Source: CAVPCY01 sp963770765
GTDB lineage: Bacteria; Actinomycetota; Coriobacteriia; Anaerosomatales; PHET01
NCBI GenBank assembly: GCA_963770765.1
Contig: CAVYQS010000015.1
Location: forward strand, 1-64,000
Direction: 5' to 3'
Length of the DNA: 64,000 nt
Shown: piece after piece, positions 18,548 to 27,138 of the stretch
How the letters are laid out: each line of letters begins with the position of its first letter
Numbering within the stretch: position 1 is the first letter of the stretch
Made by a program: the position numbers and the translations under genes
The notes under the pieces: model-generated
What the model saw: the letters and a program-made list of their open reading frames with translations, nothing else
Databases searched by the model: none
Told to the model about the DNA's origin: nothing

Positions 18548-19808
18548 ATGCGTCCTGTCACGCCACGAGGTTTTCGCGACGTCCTGCCCGCCGAGGCTTC
18601 CGAGAGAGAAGCGATCGAGCGCGTCTTAGGCGAGGTCTTCTCGGCATGGGGCTACGGCCTTGTCGAGACTCCCGTGGTCGAGCGGCTCGACGCGCTCGAG
18701 GCGGCCGCCGGCCCGCTCCAAGGCACCGCGTTTCGGCTGCTCGACCTCGACGGTCAGCTGCTCGCACTGCGGCCCGACGTCACCGTGCCGATCGCACGCC
18801 TCGTGGCCTCGCGGATGGCGGGGGATCCCGGTCCGCACCGGTTCCGCTACGCCGCCGACGTGTTCCGCGAGCACGAGTCGCTGCGCGGTCAGTCGCGCCA
18901 GTTCACCCAGGTGGGGGTCGAGCTGGTGGGCGCGAGCGGGTCGGCGGCCGATGCCGAGGTCGTCGCGGTGCTCGTCGAGGCGCTTCGGGCGTCCGGGCTC
19001 GAGCGATTCAACGTCGCTCTCGGAACCGTCGCCGTGCTTCCAGGCGATCGTCGACGCTTCCGGGGCGTCCGCCGAGTGGAAGGCGGCGGTCTTCTCGGCA
19101 GCGCACGACCGCAACGTCGTCGAGCTCGACCGGCTGGCCGGGGAGCGCGGGGTCGCGGCGTCGGCTGCGGAAGCGTTGCGTTCGGTGCCCCGCATCCGCG
19201 GTGGGCGAGAGGCGATCGCGGCGTGCCGTCTCGCGAGCGCAGGGTGCGGCTGTGACGCGGCGCTCGACGAGCTCGATGCGACGCTCGCCTTGCTCGAGGC
19301 CGCGGGCGTGGCCGACTGCGTGAGCGTGGACTTCTCGGTGATGCGCTCCTTCGACTACTACACCGGCCTCGTGGTCGAGGCGTACGTGCCCGGTCTGGGC
19401 GTCGCCCTCGGCGGTGGCGGACGCTACGACGGTGTGTTGGCGGCGTTCGATGCTCCTGCACCGGCCGCGGGCTTCGCACTGGGTATCGAACGGCTGTCGA
19501 TCGCACTGCTCGAGCAAGGTGCCGCACCCCGGGTGCGCGGGCTCGATGCGGTGCTGGGTGGCGAGCCCGCAGAGGCGCTCGCGGCGGCTGCGACCCTGCG
19601 CGCCTCCGGCTGGCGGGTGGCGCTCTCTGCGCGAGCGGGACTCGAGCTCGTGCGCGAAGCTGACGCTCTCGAGGCTGTCGAGGCACTGTGGGCCGCGGGC
19701 GGCGAGATCGTTCGGCTCGACCGCTCCGGTGAGCCGGCGCTGCCGCTGTCCGACCCGCCCCCGTACGCGCCCACGACCTCGTGGGCACAGGAAGGCGGCG
19801 TGCTGTGA
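18548..19808 (+). CDS. hisZ: ATP phosphoribosyltransferase regulatory subunit (frameshifted)
   Basis: HisZ is a catalytically inactive paralogue of histidyl-tRNA synthetase that activates short-form HisG. Class II synthetase motifs are present: TPRGFRDVLPAEA at the N-terminus, motif 2 FRYAADVFREHESLRGQSRQ with FTQVGVEL, and the C-terminal DYYTGLVVEAYVPGLG and GGGGRYDGVLAAF. The frame changes once near 19035 (extra base in a CC run), after which the protein continues to TGA 19808. Context decides against hisS: it is the first gene of a his operon and overlaps hisG (GTGA), which is the short form needing HisZ. There is no anticodon-binding tail of full HisS length. Confidence 0.88.
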
Positions 19809-20518
19809 TCGCCTATCGCGACTCTTCGGTGGCCAGGCCGCTGCGCATCGCCGTGCCCAAGGGGGCGCTCTTCGAAGACTCCGTCAAGCTGCTTGCGGCG
19901 GCGGGGCTGGAGCTGGGCTCCCTGCCCGACCCGGGGCGCCAACTCATCGTGGGGACCGCCGACGCCGAGTTCATCATCGGCAAGCCGACCGACATCCCGG
20001 TCTACGTCGCCTACGGCGCGGCCGACTGCGGCATCGGCGGGAAAGACGTGCTCATAGAGGCCGGACTCGACGTGGTGGAGCTCGTGGACCTCGGATTCGG
20101 CGGGTGCCGGTTCGTGGTCGCCGAGCGCGAAGATGCAGGTGCCGCCGTGAGCGAGCGTGCACGCCATCTGGGGGTCATCAGGGTGGCCACGAAGTACCCC
20201 AACATCGCCCAGGCGCACTTCGACGCGAAGGGCATCCAGGTCGAGATCGTGAAGCTGAACGGCAACATCGAGCTCGCGCCGCTGATCGGCATCTCCGATG
20301 TCATCGTGGACATCACGGCGACGGGTACGACACTTCGCAAGAACAACCTGCGTATCGTCGAAGACGTTCTGCCCAGCACCGCGCGCTTCGTGGGAAACCC
20401 CGCGGCCGTGCGCACCGACCCGCGCGTGATCGCGCTCGCGAACACGTTGTCGGAGCTGTCGGTAGAATCCGTAGTGGCGGGCGATGCGCCCGCCACCCCG
20501 ACCGAAAGCGAGTCATAG
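19805..20518 (+). CDS. hisG: ATP phosphoribosyltransferase, short form
   Basis: HisG condenses ATP and PRPP in the first step of histidine synthesis. The 237-residue length is the short form that lacks the C-terminal feedback domain and works with HisZ. Visible motifs are RIAVPKGALFEDSV at the N-terminus and the PRPP loop DITATGTTLRKNNL. The GTG start at 19805 overlaps the hisZ stop by four bases; a longer in-frame extension upstream lies inside hisZ and is not expected. A divergent extra tail (GDAPATPTESES) follows the usual end of the family. Confidence 0.95.
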   Translation: MIAYRDSSVARPLRIAVPKGALFEDSVKLLAAAGLELGSLPDPGRQLIVGTADAEFIIGKPTDIPVYVAYGAADCGIGGKDVLIEAGLDVVELVDLGFGGCRFVVAEREDAGAAVSERARHLGVIRVATKYPNIAQAHFDAKGIQVEIVKLNGNIELAPLIGISDVIVDITATGTTLRKNNLRIVEDVLPSTARFVGNPAAVRTDPRVIALANTLSELSVESVVAGDAPATPTESES

Positions 20519-20519
20519 C

Positions 20520-21842
20520 ATGCTGCGACGCATCGTGCTTGAGCCAGGACAGCGTCTGACCGAAGCGGATCTCGCCCGAAGTGGTGGCATCGACGCCGAG
20601 GTCATCGGTGTCGCCGCGCGCATCGTCGACGACGTCCGCCAGCGAGGAGACGAGGCGGTCCGCGAGTTCACGCTGCAGTTCGACAAGTGCGCGCTCGACG
20701 ACTTCCGTGTGAGCGAGGAAGAGATCCAGGCGGCCGTGGACCAGTGCGAGGCCGAGTTCCTCGACGCGCTCACCACGGCGGCCGGCGCCATCGAGGACTT
20801 CCACCGCCGGCAGGTCCAGCAGTCGTGGTTCACCGCACAGGAAGGCGGCGTGTTCCTCGGCCAGAAGGTCAGCGCGCTTCGGCGCGTGGGCATCTACGTG
20901 CCCGGCGGACGCGCCCGCTACCCCTCCAGCGTGCTGATGAACGCGATCCCTGCGATGGTCGCAGGCGTCGACGAGATCGCCATGGTCGTGCCGCCGGCCG
21001 CGGATGGCTCGGTGAACCCCTACACGCTCGCAGCCGCCGCCGAGGCCGGCGTCACCGAGATCTACCGGATCGGCGGGGCGCAGGCGGTGGCGGCGCTGGC
21101 GTACGGCACCGACACGATCCCGCGCGTCGACAAGGTCGTCGGCCCCGGCAACGCGTACGTCACCGCCGCCAAGAAGCTCGTGATGGGCGACGTGGGCATC
21201 GACATGCTCGCCGGCCCCTCCGAGGTGCTCATCCTGGCCGATGAGACCGCCGTGCCGGCCTTCGTGGCCATCGACCTGATGGCGCAGGCGGAGCACGACC
21301 CGCGGGCGGCGACGTACCTTGTCACCACCGACCCGGAGCTGCCCGACCTCGTGGAGCAGGCCCTCGAGATCCTGCTCCAGGAGTCACCGCGAGGCGAGAT
21401 CACCGAGCGCTCGCTCGTCGACAACGCGCTCGTGGTCATCTGCCCCGATGTCGTGGCTGCGCTCGACACGTCCGACCTGATCGCACCCGAGCACCTCGAG
21501 GTGCAGATGGCCGACCCATACGAGCTTCTCGGCTCGATACGAAACGCGGGGGCGATCTTCCTCGGTCCGTGGACCCCCGAGAGTGTCGGCGACTACGTCG
21601 CCGGGCCGAACCACGTGCTTCCCACCGGCGGGACCGCCCGCTTCTCGAGCCCGTTGTCGGTCGACGACTTCGTGAAGAAGTCGAGCGTGCTGGGCTACAG
21701 CTTCGAGGCGCTCGAGCTCGACGGCGCCACGGTGCTCGAGATCGCCGACAAAGAGGGTCTGTGGGCGCACGGCCGTGCCGTCTCGCTCCGGCTCGAGGCG
21801 ATCGACCAGGTCCGCGACGACGACGTCGCGGACGAGGAGTGA
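20520..21842 (+). CDS. hisD: Histidinol dehydrogenase
   Basis: This 440-residue enzyme oxidises L-histidinol to L-histidine in two NAD-dependent steps at the end of the pathway. Family signatures include RRVGIYVPGGRARYPSS, GPGNAYVTAAKKLV, the zinc-binding QAEHDPRA, EHLEVQM and GPNHVLPTGGTARF. ATG 20520 is two bases after the hisG stop, and the protein opens with RRIVLEPG as in homologues. The gene is uninterrupted and in the his operon. Confidence 0.96.
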   Translation: MLRRIVLEPGQRLTEADLARSGGIDAEVIGVAARIVDDVRQRGDEAVREFTLQFDKCALDDFRVSEEEIQAAVDQCEAEFLDALTTAAGAIEDFHRRQVQQSWFTAQEGGVFLGQKVSALRRVGIYVPGGRARYPSSVLMNAIPAMVAGVDEIAMVVPPAADGSVNPYTLAAAAEAGVTEIYRIGGAQAVAALAYGTDTIPRVDKVVGPGNAYVTAAKKLVMGDVGIDMLAGPSEVLILADETAVPAFVAIDLMAQAEHDPRAATYLVTTDPELPDLVEQALEILLQESPRGEITERSLVDNALVVICPDVVAALDTSDLIAPEHLEVQMADPYELLGSIRNAGAIFLGPWTPESVGDYVAGPNHVLPTGGTARFSSPLSVDDFVKKSSVLGYSFEALELDGATVLEIADKEGLWAHGRAVSLRLEAIDQVRDDDVADEE

Positions 21843-21846
21843 GCAG

Positions 21847-22965
21847 ATGAACAGCTTTCGTGAACCGCGCGAGGAGCTCGAGGCGCTCGTACCCTACGAC
21901 GCCAAAGACGTCCGTGCCGAGGTGGTGCTCGCGAGCAACGAGAACCCCGCGAACCTGCCGAGCGAGATCATCGCGAAACTGGCCGACCGGCTGGCTGACT
22001 TCAGGTTCAACCGCTACCCCGACCCGACCGCCCACGACCTGCGCAAGATGATCGCCGATGCCAACGGGCTCGATCCCGAGAACGTCTTGGTGGGCAACGG
22101 CGGCGACGAGCTCATCTTCGACCTGCTGCTCGCGTGGGGTGGTCCCGGTCGCAAGATCCTCGATACACCGCCCACGTTCTCGATGTACGCCATCGACGCC
22201 GCGTCGACCGCTACCGAGGTGGTGCGCGTTCCGCGCGGCGAGGACTTCTCGATCGACACGGTCGCGGTCCTCGAGCGGGTGCGGCACGGCGACATCGACG
22301 TCGTGATCATCGCCAACCCCAACAACCCCACCGGCGGACTCACCGACGAGTCGTTCCTGATCGAGCTTCTCGGCGCATCCGATGCCATCGTGATGGTCGA
22401 TGAGGCCTACTTCGAGTTCAGCCGGCACACGATGCGCCCGCACATGGCTCGGCACCCCAACCTCGTGATCCTGCGGACGTTCTCCAAGGCGTTCTCGCTC
22501 GCGGGGCTTCGGGTGGGCTATCTTCTCGGGCACGCCGATGTGGTCCGAGAGCTGATGAAGGTGCGCCAGCCCTACTCGGTCGATTCGTTCAGCCAGTGGG
22601 TGGCGGCGACGGTCTTTCGCGAGCGGATGATCTTCGAGCAGGGGATCAGCGACATCATGCGCGGGCGTGACCGCATCATGCACGGGCTCTCGATGATCCC
22701 CGGCGTCGAGGTCTTCCCCAGCGAGGCGAACTTCGTGCTGTTCCGAGTCGAGCATGCGAGTGCGGTATGGCGCGATCTGCTCCACGGGCACTCGGTGCTC
22801 ATTCGGGACTTCTCGCGCAGCCCCGGCCTCGAGGGCTGTCTGCGCGTGACGGTGGGCACGCCCGAGGAGAACGAGCGCTTCCTCGCGGCGATGGATGAGC
22901 TGCTCGCCAGCCGGCGTGCGGCTGAGCACTTCGGCGAGAACGTCAAGGCCAACCGGCACCAGTAG
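21847..22965 (+). CDS. hisC: Histidinol-phosphate aminotransferase
   Basis: This 372-residue fold-type I PLP enzyme converts imidazole-acetol phosphate to histidinol phosphate. Markers are LASNENPANLPSE near the N-terminus, ANPNNPTGG, VDEAYFEFS and the PLP lysine in RTFSKAFSLAGLRVGYLLG, ending with RVTVGTPEENERFL. ATG 21847 follows hisD by four bases. In some organisms the same enzyme also handles aromatic amino acids, which cannot be excluded here. Confidence 0.95.
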   Translation: MNSFREPREELEALVPYDAKDVRAEVVLASNENPANLPSEIIAKLADRLADFRFNRYPDPTAHDLRKMIADANGLDPENVLVGNGGDELIFDLLLAWGGPGRKILDTPPTFSMYAIDAASTATEVVRVPRGEDFSIDTVAVLERVRHGDIDVVIIANPNNPTGGLTDESFLIELLGASDAIVMVDEAYFEFSRHTMRPHMARHPNLVILRTFSKAFSLAGLRVGYLLGHADVVRELMKVRQPYSVDSFSQWVAATVFRERMIFEQGISDIMRGRDRIMHGLSMIPGVEVFPSEANFVLFRVEHASAVWRDLLHGHSVLIRDFSRSPGLEGCLRVTVGTPEENERFLAAMDELLASRRAAEHFGENVKANRHQ

Positions 22966-22996
22966 ACGCGAGGCCAACACGATGGGAGCTGAACCG

Positions 22997-23584
22997 ATGG
23001 GCCGCACAGCGACAGTCACCCGGTCGACCGGGGAGACGGACATCACGGTCACCGTCGACCTCGATGGGACGGGCGTCACCAGCGTGGAGACGGGTGTGCC
23101 CTTCTTCGACCACATGCTCGACGCGTTCGGGCGTCACGCGACGCTTGACATGTCCGTGAGCGCCTCAGGGGATCTCGCCGTCGACGCGCACCACACCGTC
23201 GAGGATGTCGGGATCGTGCTGGGACAGGCCATCGCGCAGGCGCTGGGCGACAAGGTGGGAATCACGCGTTTCGGCGACTGTGCCATGCCGATGGACGAGG
23301 CCCTGGTGTTGGGCGCCGTCGACATCAGCGGGCGGGGGCAGCTCCACTACGCGGTCGAGCTGCCCATCGAGATGATCGGGACGTTCGACACGACGCTTGC
23401 CAAGGAGTTCTTCATCGCGCTCGCGGCCAATGCCGGCATCACGCTGCACATCCGTTCGTTCGCCGGCGAGAACAGCCACCACATCATCGAGGCGGCGTTC
23501 AAGGCGGCCGCGCGTGCACTGCGAGAGGCGATCGCCATCGACCCGCGTGTGGGCGGCGTGCCGTCCACGAAGGGCGCCTTGTGA
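22997..23584 (+). CDS. hisB: Imidazoleglycerol-phosphate dehydratase
   Basis: This is the monofunctional 195-residue dehydratase with no fused histidinol phosphatase. The Mn-binding motifs are both present: DAHHTVEDVGI in the first half and ENSHHIIEAAFKAAARAL in the second, plus VPFFDHMLDAFGRH. ATG 22997 is favoured over ATG 22982 because GGGAGC lies 7 bases ahead and homologues start with MGRTA-type sequences. No separate histidinol-phosphate phosphatase is visible in the window, so that step must be encoded elsewhere. Confidence 0.95.
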   Translation: MGRTATVTRSTGETDITVTVDLDGTGVTSVETGVPFFDHMLDAFGRHATLDMSVSASGDLAVDAHHTVEDVGIVLGQAIAQALGDKVGITRFGDCAMPMDEALVLGAVDISGRGQLHYAVELPIEMIGTFDTTLAKEFFIALAANAGITLHIRSFAGENSHHIIEAAFKAAARALREAIAIDPRVGGVPSTKGAL

Positions 23585-24201
23585 TCGCGATCATCGACTA
23601 CAAGATGGGCAACCTGCGCAGCGTCGAGAAGAGCTTCGAACACGCGGGCGTGAGCGACGTCGTCGTGACCGAGGATCCGGCGGTCATCGAGCGCGCACAC
23701 GGGATCGTCTTGCCGGGCGTGGGTGCGTTTCGCGACGCCGCCGCCAACCTGCGCGAATCCGGTGTCCAGGACATCATCCGGCACCGCGTCGCTCACGGGA
23801 CGCCCTTCCTCGGCATCTGCTTGGGGCTGCAGCTCCTGGCTGATGTGGGCTACGAGGACGGCGAGTGGACCGGGCTCGGCCTCGTGCCGGGCACCTGCGA
23901 GCGGCTGCCCGGGGGCGTCAAGATCCCACATATCGGATGGAACACCGTCGAATACCCGCGCGACAGCACGCTGTTCGCCGGTATTCCCGAGTCGACCGCG
24001 TTCTACTTCGTGCACAGCTACCGTCACGTGCCGGCCGACTCCTCGGCGGTCATCGGCTCGACCGAGTACGGCGTACGCTTCGCGTCGGCCGTGCAACATG
24101 ACAACGTCTTCGCTGTGCAGTTCCACCCCGAGAAGAGCTCGACCGCGGGGCTGAAGCTGCTCGCGAACTTCGGTTCGATCGTGGAAGGGGCTCGCGCGTG
24201 A
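23581..24201 (+). CDS. hisH: Imidazole glycerol phosphate synthase, glutaminase subunit
   Basis: This 206-residue class I glutamine amidotransferase delivers ammonia to HisF. The nucleophile Cys lies in GTPFLGICLGLQLL and the His/Glu pair in VQFHPEKSS; the N-terminal IIDYKMGNLRSVEK is typical. The GTG start overlaps the hisB stop by four bases, and its own stop overlaps hisA. Confidence 0.96.
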   Translation: MIAIIDYKMGNLRSVEKSFEHAGVSDVVVTEDPAVIERAHGIVLPGVGAFRDAAANLRESGVQDIIRHRVAHGTPFLGICLGLQLLADVGYEDGEWTGLGLVPGTCERLPGGVKIPHIGWNTVEYPRDSTLFAGIPESTAFYFVHSYRHVPADSSAVIGSTEYGVRFASAVQHDNVFAVQFHPEKSSTAGLKLLANFGSIVEGARA

Positions 24202-24929
24202 TCGTGTTTCCCGCAATCGATATCCTGGGCGGCCGTGCCGTTCGGCTGGCTCAGGGCGACTACGAACGTGTCACCGTCTACAACGACGATCCGGTGGCGC
24301 AGGCTGAGAGCTTCGCCGAGCAAGGCGCCGAGTGGGTCCACGTGGTGGATCTCGACGGCGCTCGCGACGGCATCCCGGGCAACATCGGTGTGGTCGAGCG
24401 CATCGTGCGCGAGGTGGGCATCCCGGTCCAGACCGGCGGCGGCATCCGCACGCTCGAGACGATGCAGCGTCTGGCCGATGCGGGGGTGTCGCGCATGGTG
24501 CTCGGCACCAAGCTCGCGACCGACCCCGAGTTCGTACGGGCAGCGGTCGCCGGCTTCGGCGACGCCGTGACGGCCGGCATCGACGCGCGCGACGGCATGG
24601 TCGCGGTCGAGGGCTGGCGCGAAGGCACATCGACGCCGGCGAGCGAGCTCGTCAGCGAGCTGCGTGACCTTGGCATCCGCCACCTCGTCTACACGGACAT
24701 CTCGCGAGACGGGATGCAGACGGGCGTGAACGTCGATGCCTACGAGGCGATAGCGGAAGAGGCCGGCTTTCCCGTGATCGCGAGCGGCGGCGTCTCGACG
24801 CTCGACGACTTCGCAGCACTCGCGGCATTGGGTCCCGACACCGTCGAGGGCGCGATCACCGGCCGTGCTCTCTACGAGGGCGCCTTCAAGCTCAAGCACG
24901 CCATCCGCGCCGCACGAGGGGAGTACTGA
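24198..24929 (+). CDS. hisA: ProFAR isomerase
   Basis: This 243-residue TIM-barrel enzyme isomerises ProFAR to PRFAR, the fourth step of histidine synthesis. The catalytic Asp pair is visible in FPAIDILGGRAVRL and TAGIDARDGMVA, with phosphate-binding loops GGGIRT and ASGGVST. In some actinobacteria HisA (called PriA) also does the TrpF reaction; here a separate trpF gene exists at 34512, so dual use is not needed. GTG 24198 overlaps hisH. Confidence 0.95.
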   Translation: MIVFPAIDILGGRAVRLAQGDYERVTVYNDDPVAQAESFAEQGAEWVHVVDLDGARDGIPGNIGVVERIVREVGIPVQTGGGIRTLETMQRLADAGVSRMVLGTKLATDPEFVRAAVAGFGDAVTAGIDARDGMVAVEGWREGTSTPASELVSELRDLGIRHLVYTDISRDGMQTGVNVDAYEAIAEEAGFPVIASGGVSTLDDFAALAALGPDTVEGAITGRALYEGAFKLKHAIRAARGEY

Positions 24930-24931
24930 CC

Positions 24932-25699
24932 GTGCTGATGAAGCGCGTCATTCCCTGCCTCGACGTGCACGAGGGCCGCGTGGTCAAGGGCGTCAACTTC
25001 GTGAACCTGCGAGATGCGGGCGATCCTGTCGAGATGGCGGCGATCTACGACAAAGCCGGCGCCGACGAGGTCGTCTTCCTCGACATCACGGCGACGCACG
25101 AGGAGCGCCCGAGCATGCTCGAGGTCGCGACGCGGACCGCCGAGGAGTGCTTCATCCCCTACACGGTGGGCGGTGGGATGCGTTCGGCCGCCGACATCCG
25201 TGAGATGCTCAAGGCCGGCGCCGACAAGATCTCGCTCAACAGCGCCGCGGTGCGCGACCCGTCGCTGATCACCCACACGGCGCGCATCTACGGCGCGCAG
25301 TGCATCGTCACCGCGATCGATGCGCGCCGGGTTCCCGGGTCGAGCCCTGCTCGGTGGGAGGTCTTCATCAACGGCGGACGCATCAACACCGAGATGGACG
25401 CTGTGAGGTGGGCAGCCGAGGCCGAGCGTCTGGGTTCGGGCGAGATCCTCCTCACGAGCATGGACTGCGACGGCACGAAAGACGGTTTCGACATCGACCT
25501 CACGCGGGCGGTCACAGGCGCCGTCAACGTGCCGGTCATCGCGAGCGGGGGAGCGGGCGAGCTCGACCACTTCGCCGAAGTCGTGATCGAGGCCGACGCC
25601 GACGCCGTTCTCGCGGCAAGCGTGTTCCACTTCGGGACCTACACGGTCGAGCAGGTCAAACGGCACATGGCGCAGGCGGGGATCCCCGTGCGTCTGTGA
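24932..25699 (+). CDS. hisF: Imidazole glycerol phosphate synthase, cyclase subunit
   Basis: The 255-residue TIM-barrel cyclase partners with HisH. Catalytic aspartates are in RVIPCLDVHEGRVVKGVNF and TAIDARRVPG, and the phosphate site is VIASGGAGELDH. The GTG start at 24932 gives the usual MLMKRVIPCLDV opening; ATG 24938 is an alternative. It is the last gene of the main his block before a toxin-antitoxin pair interrupts the operon. Confidence 0.96.
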   Translation: MLMKRVIPCLDVHEGRVVKGVNFVNLRDAGDPVEMAAIYDKAGADEVVFLDITATHEERPSMLEVATRTAEECFIPYTVGGGMRSAADIREMLKAGADKISLNSAAVRDPSLITHTARIYGAQCIVTAIDARRVPGSSPARWEVFINGGRINTEMDAVRWAAEAERLGSGEILLTSMDCDGTKDGFDIDLTRAVTGAVNVPVIASGGAGELDHFAEVVIEADADAVLAASVFHFGTYTVEQVKRHMAQAGIPVRL

Positions 25700-25711
25700 G
25701 CGCCGGAACCG

Positions 25712-25740
25712 TTGTCAGTGCACGCGTAAGGGTCTACCAT
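25712..25740 (+). promoter_or_regulatory. Promoter inside his operon, before the toxin-antitoxin pair
   Basis: TTGTCA (25712-25717) and TACCAT (25735-25740) are separated by exactly 17 bases, a good sigma-70-type arrangement in the 78-base gap after hisF. It could drive the antitoxin/toxin pair and hisIE separately from the main his promoter. Confidence 0.5.
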
Positions 25741-25769
25741 CGTCGTAAGGAGTAGCCTCAAGAGTAAGG
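25726..25769 (+). repeat. Three GTAAGG direct repeats, 19-bp period
   Basis: GTAAGG occurs at 25726-25731, 25745-25750 and 25764-25769, each copy exactly 19 bases after the last. The first two flank the -10 box and the third overlaps the antitoxin ribosome site (8 bases before ATG 25778). Evenly spaced direct repeats are a plausible operator for autoregulation by the AbrB-type antitoxin. Confidence 0.5.
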
Positions 25770-25777
25770 AATCGACC

Positions 25778-26050
25778 ATGCGGGTGCGCGCCAAGGTGAC
25801 TTCAAAGGGCCAAGTCACCGTGCCGATCGAGGTCCGGCAGGCTCTGGACCTCTCGACCGGGGACATGCTCGTCTTCGAGGTCGGTGACGGGTATGCCACG
25901 TTGGCCAAGCGCCGTTCCGCGGTGGACATAGCCGCGGAGCTTCGGGAGAAGTACCCGCAGCTGTCGCAACCGCCTCGTTTCCAGACGAAGGAGCAAGCGA
26001 TCGAAGCGCACTTTCGGGAACGCATCGCGCATGACGAGCAGCAGTCGTGA
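25778..26050 (+). CDS. AbrB/MazE-type antitoxin
   Basis: The 90-residue protein has an N-terminal swapped-hairpin DNA-binding domain (MRVRAKVTSKGQVTVPIEVR then LDLSTGDMLVFEV) typical of SpoVT/AbrB antitoxins, and a C-terminal helical region (AAELREKYPQL to FRERIAHDEQQS) expected to wrap the toxin. It overlaps the downstream PIN-domain gene by four bases. Such pairs neutralise the toxin and repress their own promoter; the evenly spaced repeats just upstream fit that. It is inserted between hisF and hisI. Confidence 0.9.
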   Translation: MRVRAKVTSKGQVTVPIEVRQALDLSTGDMLVFEVGDGYATLAKRRSAVDIAAELREKYPQLSQPPRFQTKEQAIEAHFRERIAHDEQQS

Positions 26051-26454
26051 GACTCGCTGACGCAAACGTCGTTCTCGACTTCTGTGCTGGCACGGCCGAG
26101 CGGATCGAGCGAGCGCGCGTGGTGGCCTCATTGGTCGAGGAGACGGGCGAGACACTCGTGGTGACCGAGGTGGTACTCGCGGAGGTGTTCTGGGTGCTTG
26201 CAGCCGGGTACGCTGTGCGAGGCGAGGACGCTGTCGAGATCGTGGAGTCGCTGTTGTCGTCGGCCGAGTTCAGGGCATGGGACGAGGAACTGGTGAGCTG
26301 CGCATTTGATGTCAAACGGCGTCTTCCCGCGCTCGATATCGCGGATTGCATCCTGGCGGCGCGGACGCTCGTTCATGACGATGTAGTGATTACCAACGAC
26401 CGCGCACTGATTCGCGCGATACGGACCGAAACGCAACGACGGGAGATCTCATGA
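26047..26454 (+). CDS. PIN-domain ribonuclease toxin (VapC type)
   Basis: This 135-residue PIN-domain protein keeps the acidic active-site residues: Asp5 in RLADANVVLDF, a Glu in VVLAEVFWVL, an Asp in ALDIADCILAA and an Asp in VVITNDRALI. VapC-type toxins cut tRNA or rRNA when freed from their antitoxin. GTG 26047 overlaps the antitoxin stop, and its own stop overlaps the hisI start (ATGA), so translation of hisI is coupled to the toxin. No inactivating change is seen. Confidence 0.9.
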   Translation: MRLADANVVLDFCAGTAERIERARVVASLVEETGETLVVTEVVLAEVFWVLAAGYAVRGEDAVEIVESLLSSAEFRAWDEELVSCAFDVKRRLPALDIADCILAARTLVHDDVVITNDRALIRAIRTETQRREIS

Positions 26455-26837
26455 GTGATCGCGAAGCCGACCTTCTCGGCATCGACGAGATGAAGTACGA
26501 CGCCGACGGGCTCATTCCCGCGGTGATCCAAGACGTCGAGAACGGCGACGTGCTCATGGTGGCCTACATGAACCGCGAATCGCTGGTGCAGACGATCGAG
26601 ACGGGCAAGACGTGGTTTTGGAGCCGCAGCCGCAAGAAGTACTGGATGAAGGGCGAGAGCTCGGGACACACGCAAGACGTCCACGAGCTGCTCTACGACT
26701 GCGACGCCGACTGCCTGCTCGTGAAGGTCACGCAAAACGGTCCGGGCGCGTGCCACACCAACGAGCGGTCCTGCTTCTACCGGCGGCTCTATCCGCACTC
26801 GGAGTCGGTGGCGAAGGGTGGTCACTGCGATGACTGA
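26451..26837 (+). CDS. hisI: Phosphoribosyl-AMP cyclohydrolase
   Basis: This monofunctional 128-residue enzyme opens the purine ring of PR-AMP (third step). Zinc and magnesium ligands are present: the DCDADCLL segment, GPGACHTNERSCFYR and the tail HCDD. The upstream motifs VLMVAYMNRESL and TWFWSRSRKKYWMKGESSG are typical. ATG 26451 overlaps the toxin stop by four bases, and hisE overlaps its 3' end, so hisI and hisE are separate genes in this organism. Confidence 0.95.
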   Translation: MSDREADLLGIDEMKYDADGLIPAVIQDVENGDVLMVAYMNRESLVQTIETGKTWFWSRSRKKYWMKGESSGHTQDVHELLYDCDADCLLVKVTQNGPGACHTNERSCFYRRLYPHSESVAKGGHCDD

Positions 26838-27129
26838 CGGCCGCTCGCTCGGAGACGTCGTCGATGCGCTGTGGGCCACGATCGAAGCGCGCCGCAGTGC
26901 CGACCCCGACTCCTCGTACACCGCGCTGCTGCTCTCGGGCCACGAGGACAAGCTGCTCAAGAAGATCGCCGAGGAGTCAGGTGAGGTCATCATGGCCGCC
27001 AAGGACGCGGATGCCGATCATCTGCGCTACGAGGCCGCGGACCTCACCTACCACCTGCTGGTCGTACTCGCGCGCTATGGCCTCACCCCCGATGACCTGG
27101 CCGCAGAGCTCGCCTCGCGATTCAAGTAG
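26830..27129 (+). CDS. hisE: Phosphoribosyl-ATP pyrophosphatase
   Basis: This 99-residue MazG-like enzyme removes pyrophosphate from PR-ATP in the second step. The metal-binding helix motif is KIAEESGEVIMAAKD with DHLRYEAADLTYHLLV following. ATG 26830 overlaps hisI by eight bases; an upstream in-frame GTG at 26818 would add four residues and is less likely. It is the last his gene. Confidence 0.95.
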   Translation: MTDGRSLGDVVDALWATIEARRSADPDSSYTALLLSGHEDKLLKKIAEESGEVIMAAKDADADHLRYEAADLTYHLLVVLARYGLTPDDLAAELASRFK

Positions 27130-27138
27130 GAACCGCCG

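Noticed and set aside
18548..19808. Histidyl-tRNA synthetase (hisS)
   Set aside because: The class II motifs fit both, but operon position ahead of a short-form hisG and the shorter C-terminal region favour HisZ.
25726..25769. GTAAGG repeats as a CRISPR-like or replication iteron array
   Set aside because: Only three six-base copies exist, with no spacers of CRISPR length and no replication gene; an operator for the antitoxin fits better.
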